64,000 nt of DNA from Sipunculus nudus (lineage: Eukaryota; Annelida; Sipuncula; Golfingiida; Sipunculidae): positions 21,351,839-21,415,838 of the forward strand of contig CM049316.1 of NCBI GenBank assembly GCA_026874595.1, given 5' to 3'. Below, in pieces: positions 23,494 to 36,872 of the stretch. The translations under genes were made by a program, and so were the position numbers. Under the pieces are notes generated by a model. It saw only the letters and a list, made by a program, of their open reading frames with translations, was not told the DNA's origin and ran no database searches. The first letter of the stretch is position 1, and each line of letters opens with the position of its first letter.

Positions 23494-25424
23494 TATGTGT
23501 AAAACTCGGAAGTCCGAAGTCGGAAGCAAGGACTTTTTTTAAAGCAATGATCCAAGCATAATTAAAATGCTACTACACCAATGGAAAGTACCTTTTTATT
23601 TTTATTGATAGAATAAGGTCTTTTCTATCATCATATAAAATAATCAAAGTTATCCATCCGAAGTTAATGACTTTTTTTTGCTCGGAAATGCCCGGTTATG
23701 GTCCAAATGTGTAAAACTCGGAAGCCAGTAATGGCAAATGCACTGGTCATCATATCGTCAGCAAACGTGTCAAGCATTTTCAGTTTCTTCAGTATCATGT
23801 ATTTTTCATAAATTCAATCTGTTTTGTAACATTCATGATGCTGTTTTTTAATAATATATTATATTGATATTTTATTTCATTTTGTAAAACAAGATTATTT
23901 TAACTCATCAATATTTTACGCTGTTACCGCATTTTATGTTGATGGAAACATGAAAAAAGGTTTTGATAATATTTTATACATGTGCCCCTATAAAAATCAC
24001 CCTGATAATATCATAGAGACTTAAACAGAAAATTTGACAGAACCAAATAACCGTCCAGTTAATGTTTTTACAAGTTGTTTCGAACAAAATATTTTATTTT
24101 TAATGTATAAATTGAAAAACATTTTCCTCTTCCATTGACCAAAAAAAATTCATCAGTATTATGAATCTCTAGACTCTTATCTATTATGTAATACTTTTTA
24201 TGCCAAGTTATATTTTACATTTCATGGTCCGGTTGCATTTATATATATATTATATAAACAAAATTGTAATTTCTTATCGAGATCCTTGTAATCGTACAGT
24301 AATATGAAGTTGAAGGGTGCACATTCTGGTTATATGCCCTTATCATGCAATCAGTTGCAAACATACTTTAATATATTAATAAATATCCATATATTTGAAG
24401 TTGAAATGTGATGTTGAAACATCAGGAGTGAAATTAATATAATGTAAATATCGAGATTGATAAAGTTTGAAAGAAAGAGTCAAAAACTTCAAAAAGAATT
24501 AATTTTAGTTTTAAAAAATATTTGCTTAAATTCGTAAATCGATCAGATTTTATAATAATACATGTATTAGTATGTTATATTAATCTGGACTTTTGTATCC
24601 CTTTTCTAAGATATAAATGTAACATTTTTTTTTAAAATATCGTTGAACTCTAACATATTGAAAGACATTTCGTTTTTGCATATGATACATGTATGTTTGT
24701 TCCAGCGATGACCTTCTGGGATATATTGAATTTTCATATTTGTTCAACGTATGGAAAATATATTACTATATTTTATTTTGAATGACATCGTAATTTATAA
24801 CTGTATTTTTAATGCCGTACAAGGGTTAATTATACCATATTAATTATGCAGTGGTGCATCCATAGAGGGCGCAAGCCCGTTCAGACGTAATATCTCTTAA
24901 TTTTCATTTCTTTTCCAGATTACTTTTTTTATTCCCTAGCAATTTCATTATTATATTTATTACTTTCCGATTCATAAATTTGTGATTTACTCCACTGAGA
25001 GAGCATATAAATATATACTAGAATAATGAGATAGGAAGTATTTCCGTTATCACGCTTTACTCGATAATAACACCGACGATATATATATATATATCATGCA
25101 TAAGCAATTTTAATATGCATGCAACTATAATTATAATGAAACTGCATTTTGGGCACAGTGCGTCTCTGTGACTTCCGAATTATACACATTGGATAACATC
25201 CAAGCACTTCTGACTGACTTCCGAGATGGCTTCCTAGCACATAATCTTCCATAACGTTCAGATAAAACAATGGATAACTATTATTCTTCACAGAATGATA
25301 AAAAAGATCTTATTCTATCGGGGATAAAACAAAACGGTATTGAAGCGTTAGCATTTTGTATATGCTTTAAACTGCTTCCGTTGGTTTCCGGCTTCCGGCT
25401 TCCGACTTCCAAGTTTACATACAC
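23494..25424. mobile_element. Inverted-repeat element with TATGTGTAAAACTCGGAAG ends
   Basis: The left end TATGTGTAAAACTCGGAAG continues into GTCCGAAGTCGGAAGC. The right end (25,385-25,424) in reverse complement reads TGTATGTAAACTTGGAAGTC then GGAAGCCGGAAGCC. The interior is AT-rich and without recognisable coding; a second partial end copy lies at 23,706-23,725. Likely a non-autonomous DNA transposon. Confidence 0.5.
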
Positions 25425-26647
25425 GACCGCGCCATGACACATTTAGTTTTGAATGAGAAGTACCGCTTCACGTGAATCGGTGCCTCAGTGATGTAAGGAG
25501 GTAATAATTGTAATTATTTTTGTGTAACAACATTTTTTCTTCGATATTTAGCACATATAATACGACTATATAAGCCTGTGATGCCAAATAATACCAGACA
25601 GCAAATATTTTGATCCGACCCTTAGAATGGGCGTTCTGTTGTGACTGCCATCATGACTCCAGGCCCTATCAGTTTTTTTCCGAAGGCCTGAGTGTCATGT
25701 TGTCATGGCTAGTTTTGGCCTATCATACGGTTGGTAGATCAAAGTTTGAGCCGATAAATTTGGCATTGGAGATACAATGGCTCTCAAATAACACCACCTT
25801 TCATTATAAAAGGCTTATTTTTCTAAAAGTATTCATCCCCTTAATATTACTGAATATTACTTGTGTTTATGATTTGCGTTATTGATGGAAAATATAGGCC
25901 CTTGAAAAAAAAATATTAAACCTTTAAATACACAATTACCCTGGAAAATCCTTGATACAATAAGGCAAAAGAAACGTCTTAGCAATGATAAAAACAAGAC
26001 ATTCCATGACGCCCAATTTCCCTGGTGGCCTTTGAAGTTACCTAGCCCTTTGATCTAGGATACTAGTGACATAGTAGTGTCAGTGATCATCGATTGGGGC
26101 AACGGTGCGCGTTGTCTCGGCCCAAGGCGTGTGATTCCGATCCGCTCTGCTCCTCTCCGTCAACAACGTATCACAGTTGTGGATCCGCAACAACGGTGCG
26201 CGGTACGCTTGACTGACCACTGATGACACACGGTAACCAAGAGCTCAATTCTCAGTACCCGAGACTACAAAACACGGTAACCGAGACTTCCAAATCAAGT
26301 TACCCGAGATCTTCGAACCGTGTGTCCAATGCGATTTTTAAAATCTAGTATTCCATTTACCGGTACTATCTGCCAGTCAGCTTGGATATATGTGGTATGT
26401 ATGTGAAAGCTCATGTTAAGTAGACTTCAGCCCTGACAACTTCATACCCTTCAACTTCGTACTCCTACAAATACGTACCTTTACTACTTCGTACCCACCC
26501 TCTCAACTTCATACCCCGCGACTTTGCGGTTCGACTTTTTACCGAAACTGACCTCTTTTACCGGAACTGACTTTACAATATATTAAATTACATTTAAATT
26601 ACATTTTCTATTTCAATATTCTCAGACAATGTGAAACATATTGTAAT
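25425..26647. other. No supported gene; short local repeats
   Basis: Two short patterned stretches occur. At 26,100-26,325, CAACGGTGCGCG appears twice and GGTAACCGAGACT-like words at least three times. At 26,425-26,515, ACTTCATACCC-like words are repeated. Neither has coding character. A diverged repeat or SINE is possible. Confidence 0.4.
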
Positions 26648-26689
26648 ACAGTAAAAACTCAACATAATAAACCCGATAAAATACTAGCT

Positions 26690-27230
26690 CGATTGAATCG
26701 GACTCAATATTATTCCCTGCCATATATTGAGTCCGATAGCTACACAGTGAGTTTCTACAATATAAGCCTCGGACTACACGCCACCCAATGCCCTTGTAAC
26801 CAGTATCAACAGGTGTTTATTACCCCGTGCGTGCGGTCATTCTTCGGCGCCGGGCCTGTTGAAACAAAATGTAACAACATTTTAGCTGTCAATCACTCGA
26901 GTCAGAGAGGCTATCGTCAGGTGCACCTGTTCGACTGTTCTTCTCTGTCCCTACTAAATTCGCTGACATGCCTCTGGTTAAATGGTCAGTAAATGTTTAA
27001 AAATGATGATCCAAGTTTGATTTTAGTTGCTATTGAAACCATGAAACACATACTTATTGGTGTTAAAATGGTATAATCCTGTGTCTTGTTGTTTGGCAGT
27101 AAACAGGCAGTCAAAGAAGATGCAACGGATCCGTTGCATCTCCCGTGGCTTATATTGTAGAAACTCTCATTGTATGGCTATCGGACTCAATATATGGCAG
27201 GGCCTAATAAAATTAGTCCGATTCAATGGG
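26690..27230. mobile_element. Short inverted-repeat element (MITE-like)
   Basis: Arms of about 50 bp at 26,690-26,740 and 27,177-27,230 are inverted copies, sharing ATTGAATCGGACT and CCTGCCATATATTGAGTCCG. A perfect 24-bp palindrome centred on GGATCC lies inside (27,118-27,141). No coding capacity of its own is recognised. Confidence 0.6.
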
Positions 27231-27244
27231 GCTAATAAAATACA

Positions 27245-27907
27245 AGGCTTTGTGAAATGATCATAACATAAAAGTACCTCATTTTCCATTTATGTTCATT
27301 TGTAAATATTTGTTCAGTTTTATAACATATAAATTATAATGACATATTTCAATTTTTATTTAAAGTGGACAATTTCATGTAATTTCAATTTAATTTACAT
27401 TTGGACAAGTATAATTTCTTTAGTAAAATTATAATATTTTCAGCATCTTTTCCAAAACAAACTCTTGAACTACCAGATCTTACCAAAAATTTTAACACAT
27501 TCCCTTTATTGGAATAGTGTATATTTTATAATTTTATCAGATATTTTCAAACTGAGACATGGGGTGATTACTTGATATATGTAATCCATTATGATTATTT
27601 CAGAATCCTTACTTTAGAATTACTTCAGAAAAATTATGTAACCTGAGATGATTGGTTGGATATATGCAGAAGTGGAAAGGTCACTAACTGAAACGCCCTT
27701 TGCAAAATCCTGGTTTGTCTGATTTTGCTGCCATATGTCCATTTTAAATGTATTTGGTTAATTTTGGTGGCCCCCACACATATTATAAACATGTGGATAT
27801 AAACAAAATGAACAACCTGTGTGCAATGGGATTGCCATATTATCTTTATTAATAGATGCTCGATAAATGAATAGGCCACTTTGAATAACTTGCAATCTTT
27901 CTTGCAG
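27245..27907. other. AT-rich upstream region of the recombinase-like gene
   Basis: No coding exon was recognised. The sequence ends in TTTCTTGCAG, a good splice acceptor, so the gene's first (5' UTR) exon probably lies further left and was not identified. Confidence 0.4.
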
Positions 27908-28518
27908 AGAACTTCAGGTTGGATAGAATGAAGTCCAGGAAAAGAAAGATCTGTACAAAGAAACCTTCACCAGATAACACTCAAGATGGCTGTTTATCAG
28001 ATGAAGCTGAGAAGAGAAGATCAAGAATGGATAGCAGTACAATTGAACCAACTGGATCAGCAAACTATGAATTGATTTTGGAGCTTGCATTTTTGCAGGA
28101 TGAAAATGATGAGCTGAAAAAAATGAACCAGCAGTTGAAAAAAAAGATTGAGACTCTCAAAGCTGAGAACTTGATTATCAATTGTAAACTTAGGACATTC
28201 CAGGGTAGTAAACTATTTTCTACAATTAAGAGAAAAAATGACTTGGTCAAGCACTGGAAGGATGCTTACTATATACTGAAATACTCGGATAAAACTGTGA
28301 GGAAAATGTCTGAACAGTGGAATGTTAAAAAGTCTACTAAATTTAAAACCACCAAAGGAAAACAATTTCAGAAGAGACTTCATGCGAATCAACAAGTGAT
28401 GTGTGAGGGGGTTTTGACAGATGAAGTGTGCAATGATGAAAGAGAGCCTTTTAAAATGCAGGAAGTTGTTGCCAGGCAGAAAAAAGATCAAACATCCAGT
28501 CTTCATTTTGAACAGCAG
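27908..28518 (+). CDS. Exon 1: basic N-terminus and coiled coil
   Basis: The acceptor is TTTCTTGCAG at 27,898-27,907 and the donor CAG|GTATGG at 28,519; it ends in phase 0. The first in-frame ATG is 27,928 (MKSRKRKIC), and the frame is open back to the acceptor, so translation could begin in an earlier exon. SRKRK and KKP look like a nuclear localisation signal. Residues around 60-105 form a heptad-rich coiled coil (FLQDENDELKKMNQQLKKKI), pointing to dimerisation. Lys/Thr-rich after that. Confidence 0.75.
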
Positions 28519-28967
28519 GTATGGGATTTAGACCTGTATCATTCATACATGTGTACTGGTACATCCAATACAGCCTACCCTTTCATACAGAGTCTAAATC
28601 TGTGATATTTATAATTTTGCCAGCTTCTATTAACAGTTATATTAATGTTTTTCTAATATTTTCATATGAAAGGCTACAAGTGTATATTGTTGATGAAAAA
28701 TTAATACATTCTGATCATATAAATTATACATCGGAACCTAAATTCTATATATGCTGTCCAAGATTCATACATGTTTTTAAGTCCTGAAAGAAGTCATGAT
28801 AATTCAGTTGTTGAAGTATTGACTGAAAAAGCCTTAATTAATTGTTTTGTAAAATATTAAAATTGTCAAAGTTTTTCTTTTGGGGGGGGATAAGGGGTTC
28901 AACATCCTTTTATCCAGGTTATCATTCCCTCAGTTCATCAATAAATGAAGTAAAATAAATATATATA

Positions 28968-30350
<1,383 letters not shown>

Positions 30351-30442
30351 TATATTACTGATGCTGGTAGTTTTCTAATTACTCAGGTCCATATATAAGT
30401 TATGGAATGTTTTAGATTTTTACACATTTTTCTTGGCAATAG

Positions 30443-30531
30443 ATTAGAGGAAAGACTGATGAAAACACACCAACAATAAATGGTTCATCAACAGCTAAGG
30501 AGACTACATCAGTGCCATCCATATCAAACAG
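30443..30531 (+). CDS. Exon 2: short Ser/Thr-rich linker
   Basis: The acceptor is GGCAATAG and the donor ACAG|GTGACT. It is 89 nt, in phase 0, out phase 2, with all 29 codons open (IRGKTDENTPTINGSSTAKE). The two leftover bases AG join T of exon 3 to make Ser. Support is phase fit plus splice sites; no domain. It is the weakest exon of the chain. Confidence 0.6.
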
Positions 30532-30772
30532 GTGACTTGTCTTTGTTCATGTTCTCCTGTGGCTGTTATAATAATAAAAATAATAATACAGATTTGCAAA
30601 GATGTACTGCCTTTAAATGAACAAATTTTACCAATGAAGAACACATAAAGGTATGAAAGATATAAGCATATTTGTAAATCTAAATTTGCTGATGTTTAAA
30701 AAGTAAGTGTGAAATAGTTTCTTTTACAAGGAACAAGGAAAATGTATATCTGATGTAAAAAATTAGCTTTTT

Positions 30773-33668
30773 AGCTCAGCTGACTTTCAGTCATGCTGGG
30801 CTATAGGGATGGGTCTTTGTCCGTCGTCCTTCGGTCCGGCCGTCCGTCCGTCCGTTAGCAGGGCACAAATCGTAACCGTAGGGGCTAGGGCCATGAACCC
30901 TTTGCAGTCTTAGAGGTTCTAACACGATCTCCTTGCAAACCTGAAATTAGGTCACTGCGACCTATATTCTCGAAGTTATGGGGTGTGTTTGCAACCCCCA
31001 GAAATCTTTCATCCCAATTCTTTGATCTTTCACATATAGCTCACCTACTAAGTGGGAGAAGAATCCTATAGATGTTGAGGTCACAAGGTTAAAGGTCAGG
31101 GTCACAGGATCCACTTCTTTGAAAAGGTTGTGGACACATTTCAAGCTAGACCTTTCATTCCAAACCTTTCAGCACTGATATCATGCACTTCTCTGCCAAC
31201 AGGGGAAAAGACCTGTTGATTTTGAGGTCAAAGGTCAAGTTCGCAGCACCCTCTCCTTTCGTGGAGTCATTTTCAGGCAAACTTTTCAATCTATACTTTC
31301 CATCTGTCATATATGGTTTACCTACCAATAGGGGAAGAAGCCTATTGATATTGAGTTCAAGGTCAAAGGTCAATGTCACAATATTGTTCTAAATGCTTGT
31401 GAACATATTTCAAGTGAAACTGTTCAACCCAAACCTTCAGTCTTTCACATATGCCACATCTATGCATCACTCAATGTGATCAAACTTCATATTTAGGGGT
31501 CTTTTTGCATGAAGAAATAACTAATTGATTTTGAGGTCAGCTGGTCAGGAGGTTGAGGGTTGCAGGTCTAAGTTATTCACTCATTGCTTGCCAAGTAATT
31601 ACACCCGGCCAGATGTAATTGGTTAGTAGTTACCCATCATTTAGAAAGAATCCAGTTGATATGTGGGCAAAAGGCTAAGGTCATAGGTCAGGTCAACTTA
31701 TTTTGTAGACCATCTCTATTTTTCTTGTATATATAAGCTTGCACTCCAGCTGGTACATCTCACAGTGTGGCTGTAATTGTGAGTGACACTGGTGACATAA
31801 GACTCCCTTTTGTATCAGGCTATTAAGTGATAAGGCTGAGTGATAAGTACCTCGTTACTGCATAACAAAACACTGTTGTTGGAATACTTCAGCCAGGAAT
31901 TAACACTATGAGAGTATAGTATTAAGATATCTGAATATTTTTATATAAATCACCACATATAAAAGCAAGTGTTTGTTCTCATAATATGTGGATGTGTACT
32001 TGATTTAGGATGGCTTTATTTTATTACAAGACTCTTAGTCATGCTTTCTGCATTTCTTTTCTTTCAGGTTTTGCAGTTTACCAACGCTGCTGACCCCATT
32101 GAAAAGCAGAGTGATAATAAAAAATATTGGACCTACACTTTTACATTTGCATATCTATAAATCTGATATGAGCGCCTGAACATGCCTTTGGAATTGTTTT
32201 GGACATTCATTACTGTAACATCATTTGGAGAATTTGCCCCAAGTTTGGTCTCTTATTGGAGGATGTGTGATATCAAATGTCAGACTTGTCAGAAATCTAT
32301 TTTGTCTGCCAGTTAGCCACTAGTCCCACTACGCTCCCGAGGCAGCGGAAATCTTGCGCTTCTAAAGAAGCAACTGATTTTCACGCTGCCAGCTGTGACC
32401 GTTTATGATATATTTAGACACCAGGTGGCGGTTTGTTGTCCACTGAAATAAACGTGCGTACGATGTGACAAGCAGCCAATCAGATGCCAAAAAACAAACA
32501 CTCAACAGGCATCCTGGCTCCGCCCATTGACGCGCTTCAAGCGCCGTTTGATGAGTTTCCGGTCGAATTTAAATTGCTCCCTCTGCATTCTCGCATCATC
32601 GACCGATTCGATTATGACATTATGACTGTGTTAGCGTAGCCATGTATCTGTTGTCTGCAGAATTGAAACCAGCCAGCGAGGTGTGCACGCAGCCTTTGTT
32701 GTTACTTTTCGTTTGAATTACAGCTCACCGGCCGAGCATCCTATGTGCCAAGGCCCTAAGCAAACCACGTCAGGGGCAATTCCCTCTGAGCCTGTGGCCT
32801 GTTTAGACGGTTACGCTGGGGGAGGAGCTGTCACTCAAAAAGAAATGAATATGATTGGCTCCGTGTATTCCTCGCTTGGCTTTGTCTTCCAGCACAAAGT
32901 TTAATCTGATTGGACAAAAATACAGTGCTCCCCTCTGGTGTTGCAAAGCAGGATACAAGGTCATAACAAACAGCGCCTTACGATATAGGAAGTAGCCCTA
33001 TAGGTAAAGCGCTGTGTAAAGAGCGTAGTTAGCCACCTTAGAAATCCTTTTGTCAGTGCAGTTTCAGTAATTTTTCCTTCAATTTTTGGTCCGATTTAGA
33101 GAATGGTTGTTAACTGATTTCAGACCTGTCAGAATCCAAAATGGCCACCAGGCAACCATCTTTAAATTCCTTTTGATCATAATATCTCAAGAACTGTTAA
33201 AGTGAAGGCAGTCTGATGTATATTAATGTAATCTTGCAAAGGATTGGGTCAAATATTTCTTAATAAATATTATCATCATATATGAAAGTGTAGTACAGTT
33301 GGCTTGTTTTAAATAAAAATTCATACAGAAGCACCTGTTTCTCAATAATTCTTGCATGGATTTCCTTGATTTGTTTGCTATATATTTTGATCTTATATTT
33401 GCCCTTTGTATTGTTCCTTTTGAGACTGACATGTATCAAGTAAGCTATGGGAATAGTTCTGGATACCTTAACAATCATACATTTTCCTCAGACCATCAAT
33501 TCACTGTGTTTTAACCAGACATAGGTGATATATATTTCTGTTGTTGTAGAAAATTTGAACAAATTTGAAAATTGGTTCTTCAAAATTTGACTGGAAGTTG
33601 TGAATCTCAGCCAATGATGTTGCAGGTCATGCGTGGCAGCTGAGCGTCATGACCCATGGGTCACTTGT
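30773..33668 (+). repeat. Dispersed GTCCGTCC...GACCCATGGGTCACTTGT family, long copy in intron 2
   Basis: It starts TTAGCTCAGCTGACTTTCAG, followed by a GTCCGTCCGTCCGTTAGCAG tract. The interior repeats variants of GAGGTCAAAGGTCA and TTGATTTTGAGGTCA. It ends CAGCTGAGCGTCATGACCCA followed by TGGGTCACTTGT at 33,639-33,668. A GC-rich block at 32,318-33,035 looks like a later insertion. Confidence 0.7.
32318..33035. other. GC-rich block with CCAAT-type boxes inside intron 2
   Basis: This 0.7-kb block contrasts with the AT-rich intron. It carries GCCAATCAG, GATTGGCTCC and GATTGGACAA, a GGCTCCGCCCATTG segment, and ends with ACTACGCTC and its inverse GAGCGTAGT. This may be a short inverted-repeat insertion or a promoter-like island. 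No exon is convincingly supported. Confidence 0.4.
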
Positions 33669-34502
33669 TCTATAATATTCCAGCTTATAACAGTATAACA
33701 GGGTAATGGCCAAGTACTAGTCCATCTATTAGAACTTGTACCTGGAAGTCATTAAATGAAAGTAGATAGTACAGTACTACCTCAGTTAATCTTCCACCTC
33801 AAAACAACAACCAGTTTTGCAAGTCCTGATATTTTTTCCTCTTTATAAAAGACCTTACTTAGACGACCACTTCGAAATGTGAACACTTCATAGAATTTCC
33901 AATGGTGATCATAATTTTAAGGTGTTACTGTACCTGTATCCGTACTCTGGTGTAAAGTAACTTGACCTGGTACATGTATAATGTACCATAATCTTGGTAC
34001 ATGGATGATACTGAATTTAATGAATTATTATTAATTCATACGTCTTGGAATTGAAAAATATATGTAGTTATATCCAAGTGCATCCTTTTATAAGTATTAT
34101 AGCCTACAATATTTTCCCCATTTTTTGGTATATTTGGTATTATGTTTTTACATAACATTACAGGCTGATGTGAAAGCTTGTGTTAGCAGGCATGGCAGCT
34201 CAGTTAAGTGACTGACAAGTTTTAACCAGAGCATGCATTAATTAAAAACATTTTTTATTTAACCTTGGCTTTTGCTAAACTTGAATGAATCATTTAAATG
34301 ATCTGTATACTTACTGTGAATTATGATGTTCTTTGATCTGCATGAAATATTATAAAATATTTAGCAAATGTGATAGGTTTTAAGAGATGCTAATAATCTG
34401 AGCATCATGATCTGTGGGTCACAATTAAAAAAAAAATATTGCATGATAATTTAATTATTTATTTAGACCATATTGACATAATCCTTTTTCTTTTATGTGC
34501 AG

Positions 34503-34891
34503 TTCTGGTCCCATTCTGCAAAGGATAAGGCCTCCTACAATGGACTCTATAAAATTACATATTAAAGTAGAGGAGGACCTTGAATATTTAATTAATAATC
34601 CACAACCTGGAAAAAACACTGATGCAGACCTGGGGAAAGATAGAGATGGATACACAAGGAGAGACACAAAACCCATCATGGCACTTGACATGCAGATTGT
34701 CAAAAGTGAAAGTAATCAAGTTTTATTGAACAATGATGCTGGTGCTACAGAATTTAGTGAAAGATTGTGTTCAGTTGAACATGCAGAGAGTGAACTTTGC
34801 CACAATGGTGCCATTCCTTCAGGAGAAAAACACAACCAAATCACAGTCCATTTATCAACTGAAATCCCTGACACATCAGAAGATGATACAG
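34503..34891 (+). CDS. Exon 3: acidic linker with VKxE-type sites
   Basis: The acceptor is TTTTATGTGCAG and the donor ATACAG|GTGACA; 389 nt, in phase 2, out phase 1. The translation starts SSGPILQRIRPPTMDSIKLH and is acidic, with IKVEED and IVKSES, which match the SUMO-acceptor consensus. No globular domain is recognised. The ATG at 34,495 is in the intron and overlaps the acceptor, so it is not the start. Confidence 0.75.
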
Positions 34892-35088
34892 GTGACAATA
34901 ATTATAATATAATAATTCAAATATAAAAAATAATGCAAAGAAAAGGTTCTGATCATACTTTCATTTTCAGATATTTTTTTATATATAAAATTTATGATTT
35001 ATTTATCAAATAGAAAAGAAAATTAATATGATAAAAAAATTATTAGGATCTAATACCAACATGTAATGATTACCCTGCCTCAGCATGA

Positions 35089-35530
35089 TGAGGTGTATAT
35101 AGGGGGAAGCTAGGTCTTTCCATCTTTCCATATATAAATGTTTATTAATACATTCGTATTAAAGCCAATTTTAGCTGAACGCTGTGACCCATGGGTCCCT
35201 TTTCCTCTTTATTGGAGACTGTCAATCATATCGGCTTCTCTTCTGTGGTTTTATCTAGGGCCCTGAAACCTGTTGTCTTTATTAATCATATATTGTTTCA
35301 TCAGTTGCAGAAGACTGGTGGTGCCACCTGTATTATTTTATTTTTTACACATTTTAACCTGTATTTTTAGACTGCAAAATAACATTACTGATGCCAGATT
35401 CCTAACTGTGGTTTCACCTGCTCTGCTTATTATCCCCTTGCAACAAATTACCAAACATGTAAATACAGCTATTATCACAGCCACAATCAACATCAGTCAG
35501 CTTAGTGTCATGACCCATGGGTCACTTGTT
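35089..35530 (+). repeat. Two fragments of the dispersed CCCATGGGTC family in intron 3
   Basis: GTGACCCATGGGTCCCTTTT ends the first near 35,205. The second contains GACTGGTGGTGCCACCTGTA and ends GTCATGACCCATGGGTCACT near 35,525. They belong to the same family as the 41.5-45.7 kb arrays. Confidence 0.7.
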
Positions 35531-35603
35531 ACTTCTTTAAATGCTGTATCCTTTGTCATTCTGTTTTTGAGCTTTCCATCCAGGAATCATGTTTTTTTTG
35601 CAG

Positions 35604-36872
35604 GCAGCTCTGTCCAGGTAAAAGAAGAGGGAATTCAAATTGAACAGGTCAGTTCAGCAGTTATGACTGAGGAGGACAATCATCATGTTGGAGAAACGGG
35701 AGCTTTAAGAGTAGTGCAACTAGGGGCAGGTTCCTCTACAAATGACCAATCAGGGTTACAGGATGTTTCCCAGGAGAAAGAAAGAGATGACGGGATACCA
35801 GAGGAAGAGAAATTGAGAGAGGAAAAGAATAATCAGATATTTGTGCGTCGCCTTGTAAAAAGTGAAACGGACAAATATGGTCAGAAGAAAAAAAGTTTGA
35901 GGGTGTACAATATCTTCCACCCTTGTACCTTTTGTAAGCGTGTAGTAATAAACTTTGCACCACACATATTTGGCAAACTGCATGAAGAGGAGGAAGAAGT
36001 GAAAAAGATAAAACAGTTAAACATCACACAGCCAGAAGAAAAGAAGAAGAGACAGAACCTGATAGAGGTTCTCCGATATAAGGCAGCACATTATCACAAT
36101 GAACAGGTCCTTGAACTAGGCAAAGGTGAAATCTTCTTGGCTCGCAGACTATCTGACAAAGACTGGAAGTTTGACATTTAGGAATATGGACCCTGCCCAT
36201 CATGTTATGGTTGGTTTAAGCTGTGTACACTTTGGCGGCACCAGGTTAGGTGTCCAGGAAGGCTGAGCAAAGATGAAGTGAAAAGCAAGGGATTGATTGT
36301 AATGCAGTCACAGATGTTAGCTAAAAGGATGGGTGATGATGCCTCAGAAGAAATGAAGAAAGAGGTGTTCCCTATAATGAAGCAAGACAGAGTGAGCATG
36401 GTTGCCCAGAATGACCCTCTCATCCTCCAGTTGGCGAATTACTGTCTTCAGCAGAATGTTTGTAATAAGCTGATGCGCAGGTATTACACTTCTAGTGCTA
36501 TGAGGCTTGTGGCAAAACTGCTCCTGGAACTGAGAGAGCTTAAACCAATAAAACCAAATAATATGTGGGAATATTTGGCTCCGGCATATTATGAAAATGT
36601 CATCAAAGCCACCTTGTGTTGCTGGCAGAAAGAAGACATGGATGAGCAAATGAAAGTGCCCTCCAATGCTGTAAAACTGGGGCATGATTTGAAGAAGTTG
36701 TGCAGAATCAAGGAGAGCCAGGCCATGATAAATGACAATCAAACATCTCAAAGACATGCACAAGACTTCCTTAAACAGATGACCCTGAATTGGAATCACC
36801 ATGTCTTGAAGGAGGCCACGCTGACGCTTCAAGAAAGAAACTACAACAAAGAACAGCAGTTGCCCCGTCCAG
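35604..36872 (+). CDS. Exon 4: two zinc-binding motifs and start of the recombinase region, interrupted by TAG
   Basis: The acceptor is TTTTTTTTGCAG and the donor CCAG|GTAACT; 1,269 nt, phase 1 to 1. Motifs: SUMO-type VKEE and LVKSE; CTFC...H-x5-H (from 35,924) as a C2H2-like finger; LRYKAAHYHNEQVLELGKGE; then CPSC...LWRHQVRC (from 36,194), a C2HC-type finger; then an alpha-helical segment ending in NYNKEQQLPRP. The frame is the same on both sides of a TAG stop at 36,179-36,181, which falls in the linker four codons before the second finger. A 75-nt in-frame intron (36,107-36,181) would remove it, but its donor CAG|GTCCTT is weak and it would delete the conserved VLELGKG segment. Confidence 0.85.

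Noticed and set aside
31969-32160. Frame starting after TTTCTTTCAG as an additional exon between exons 2 and 3
   Set aside because: No donor follows in a usable phase, and exons 2 and 3 already join in phase.
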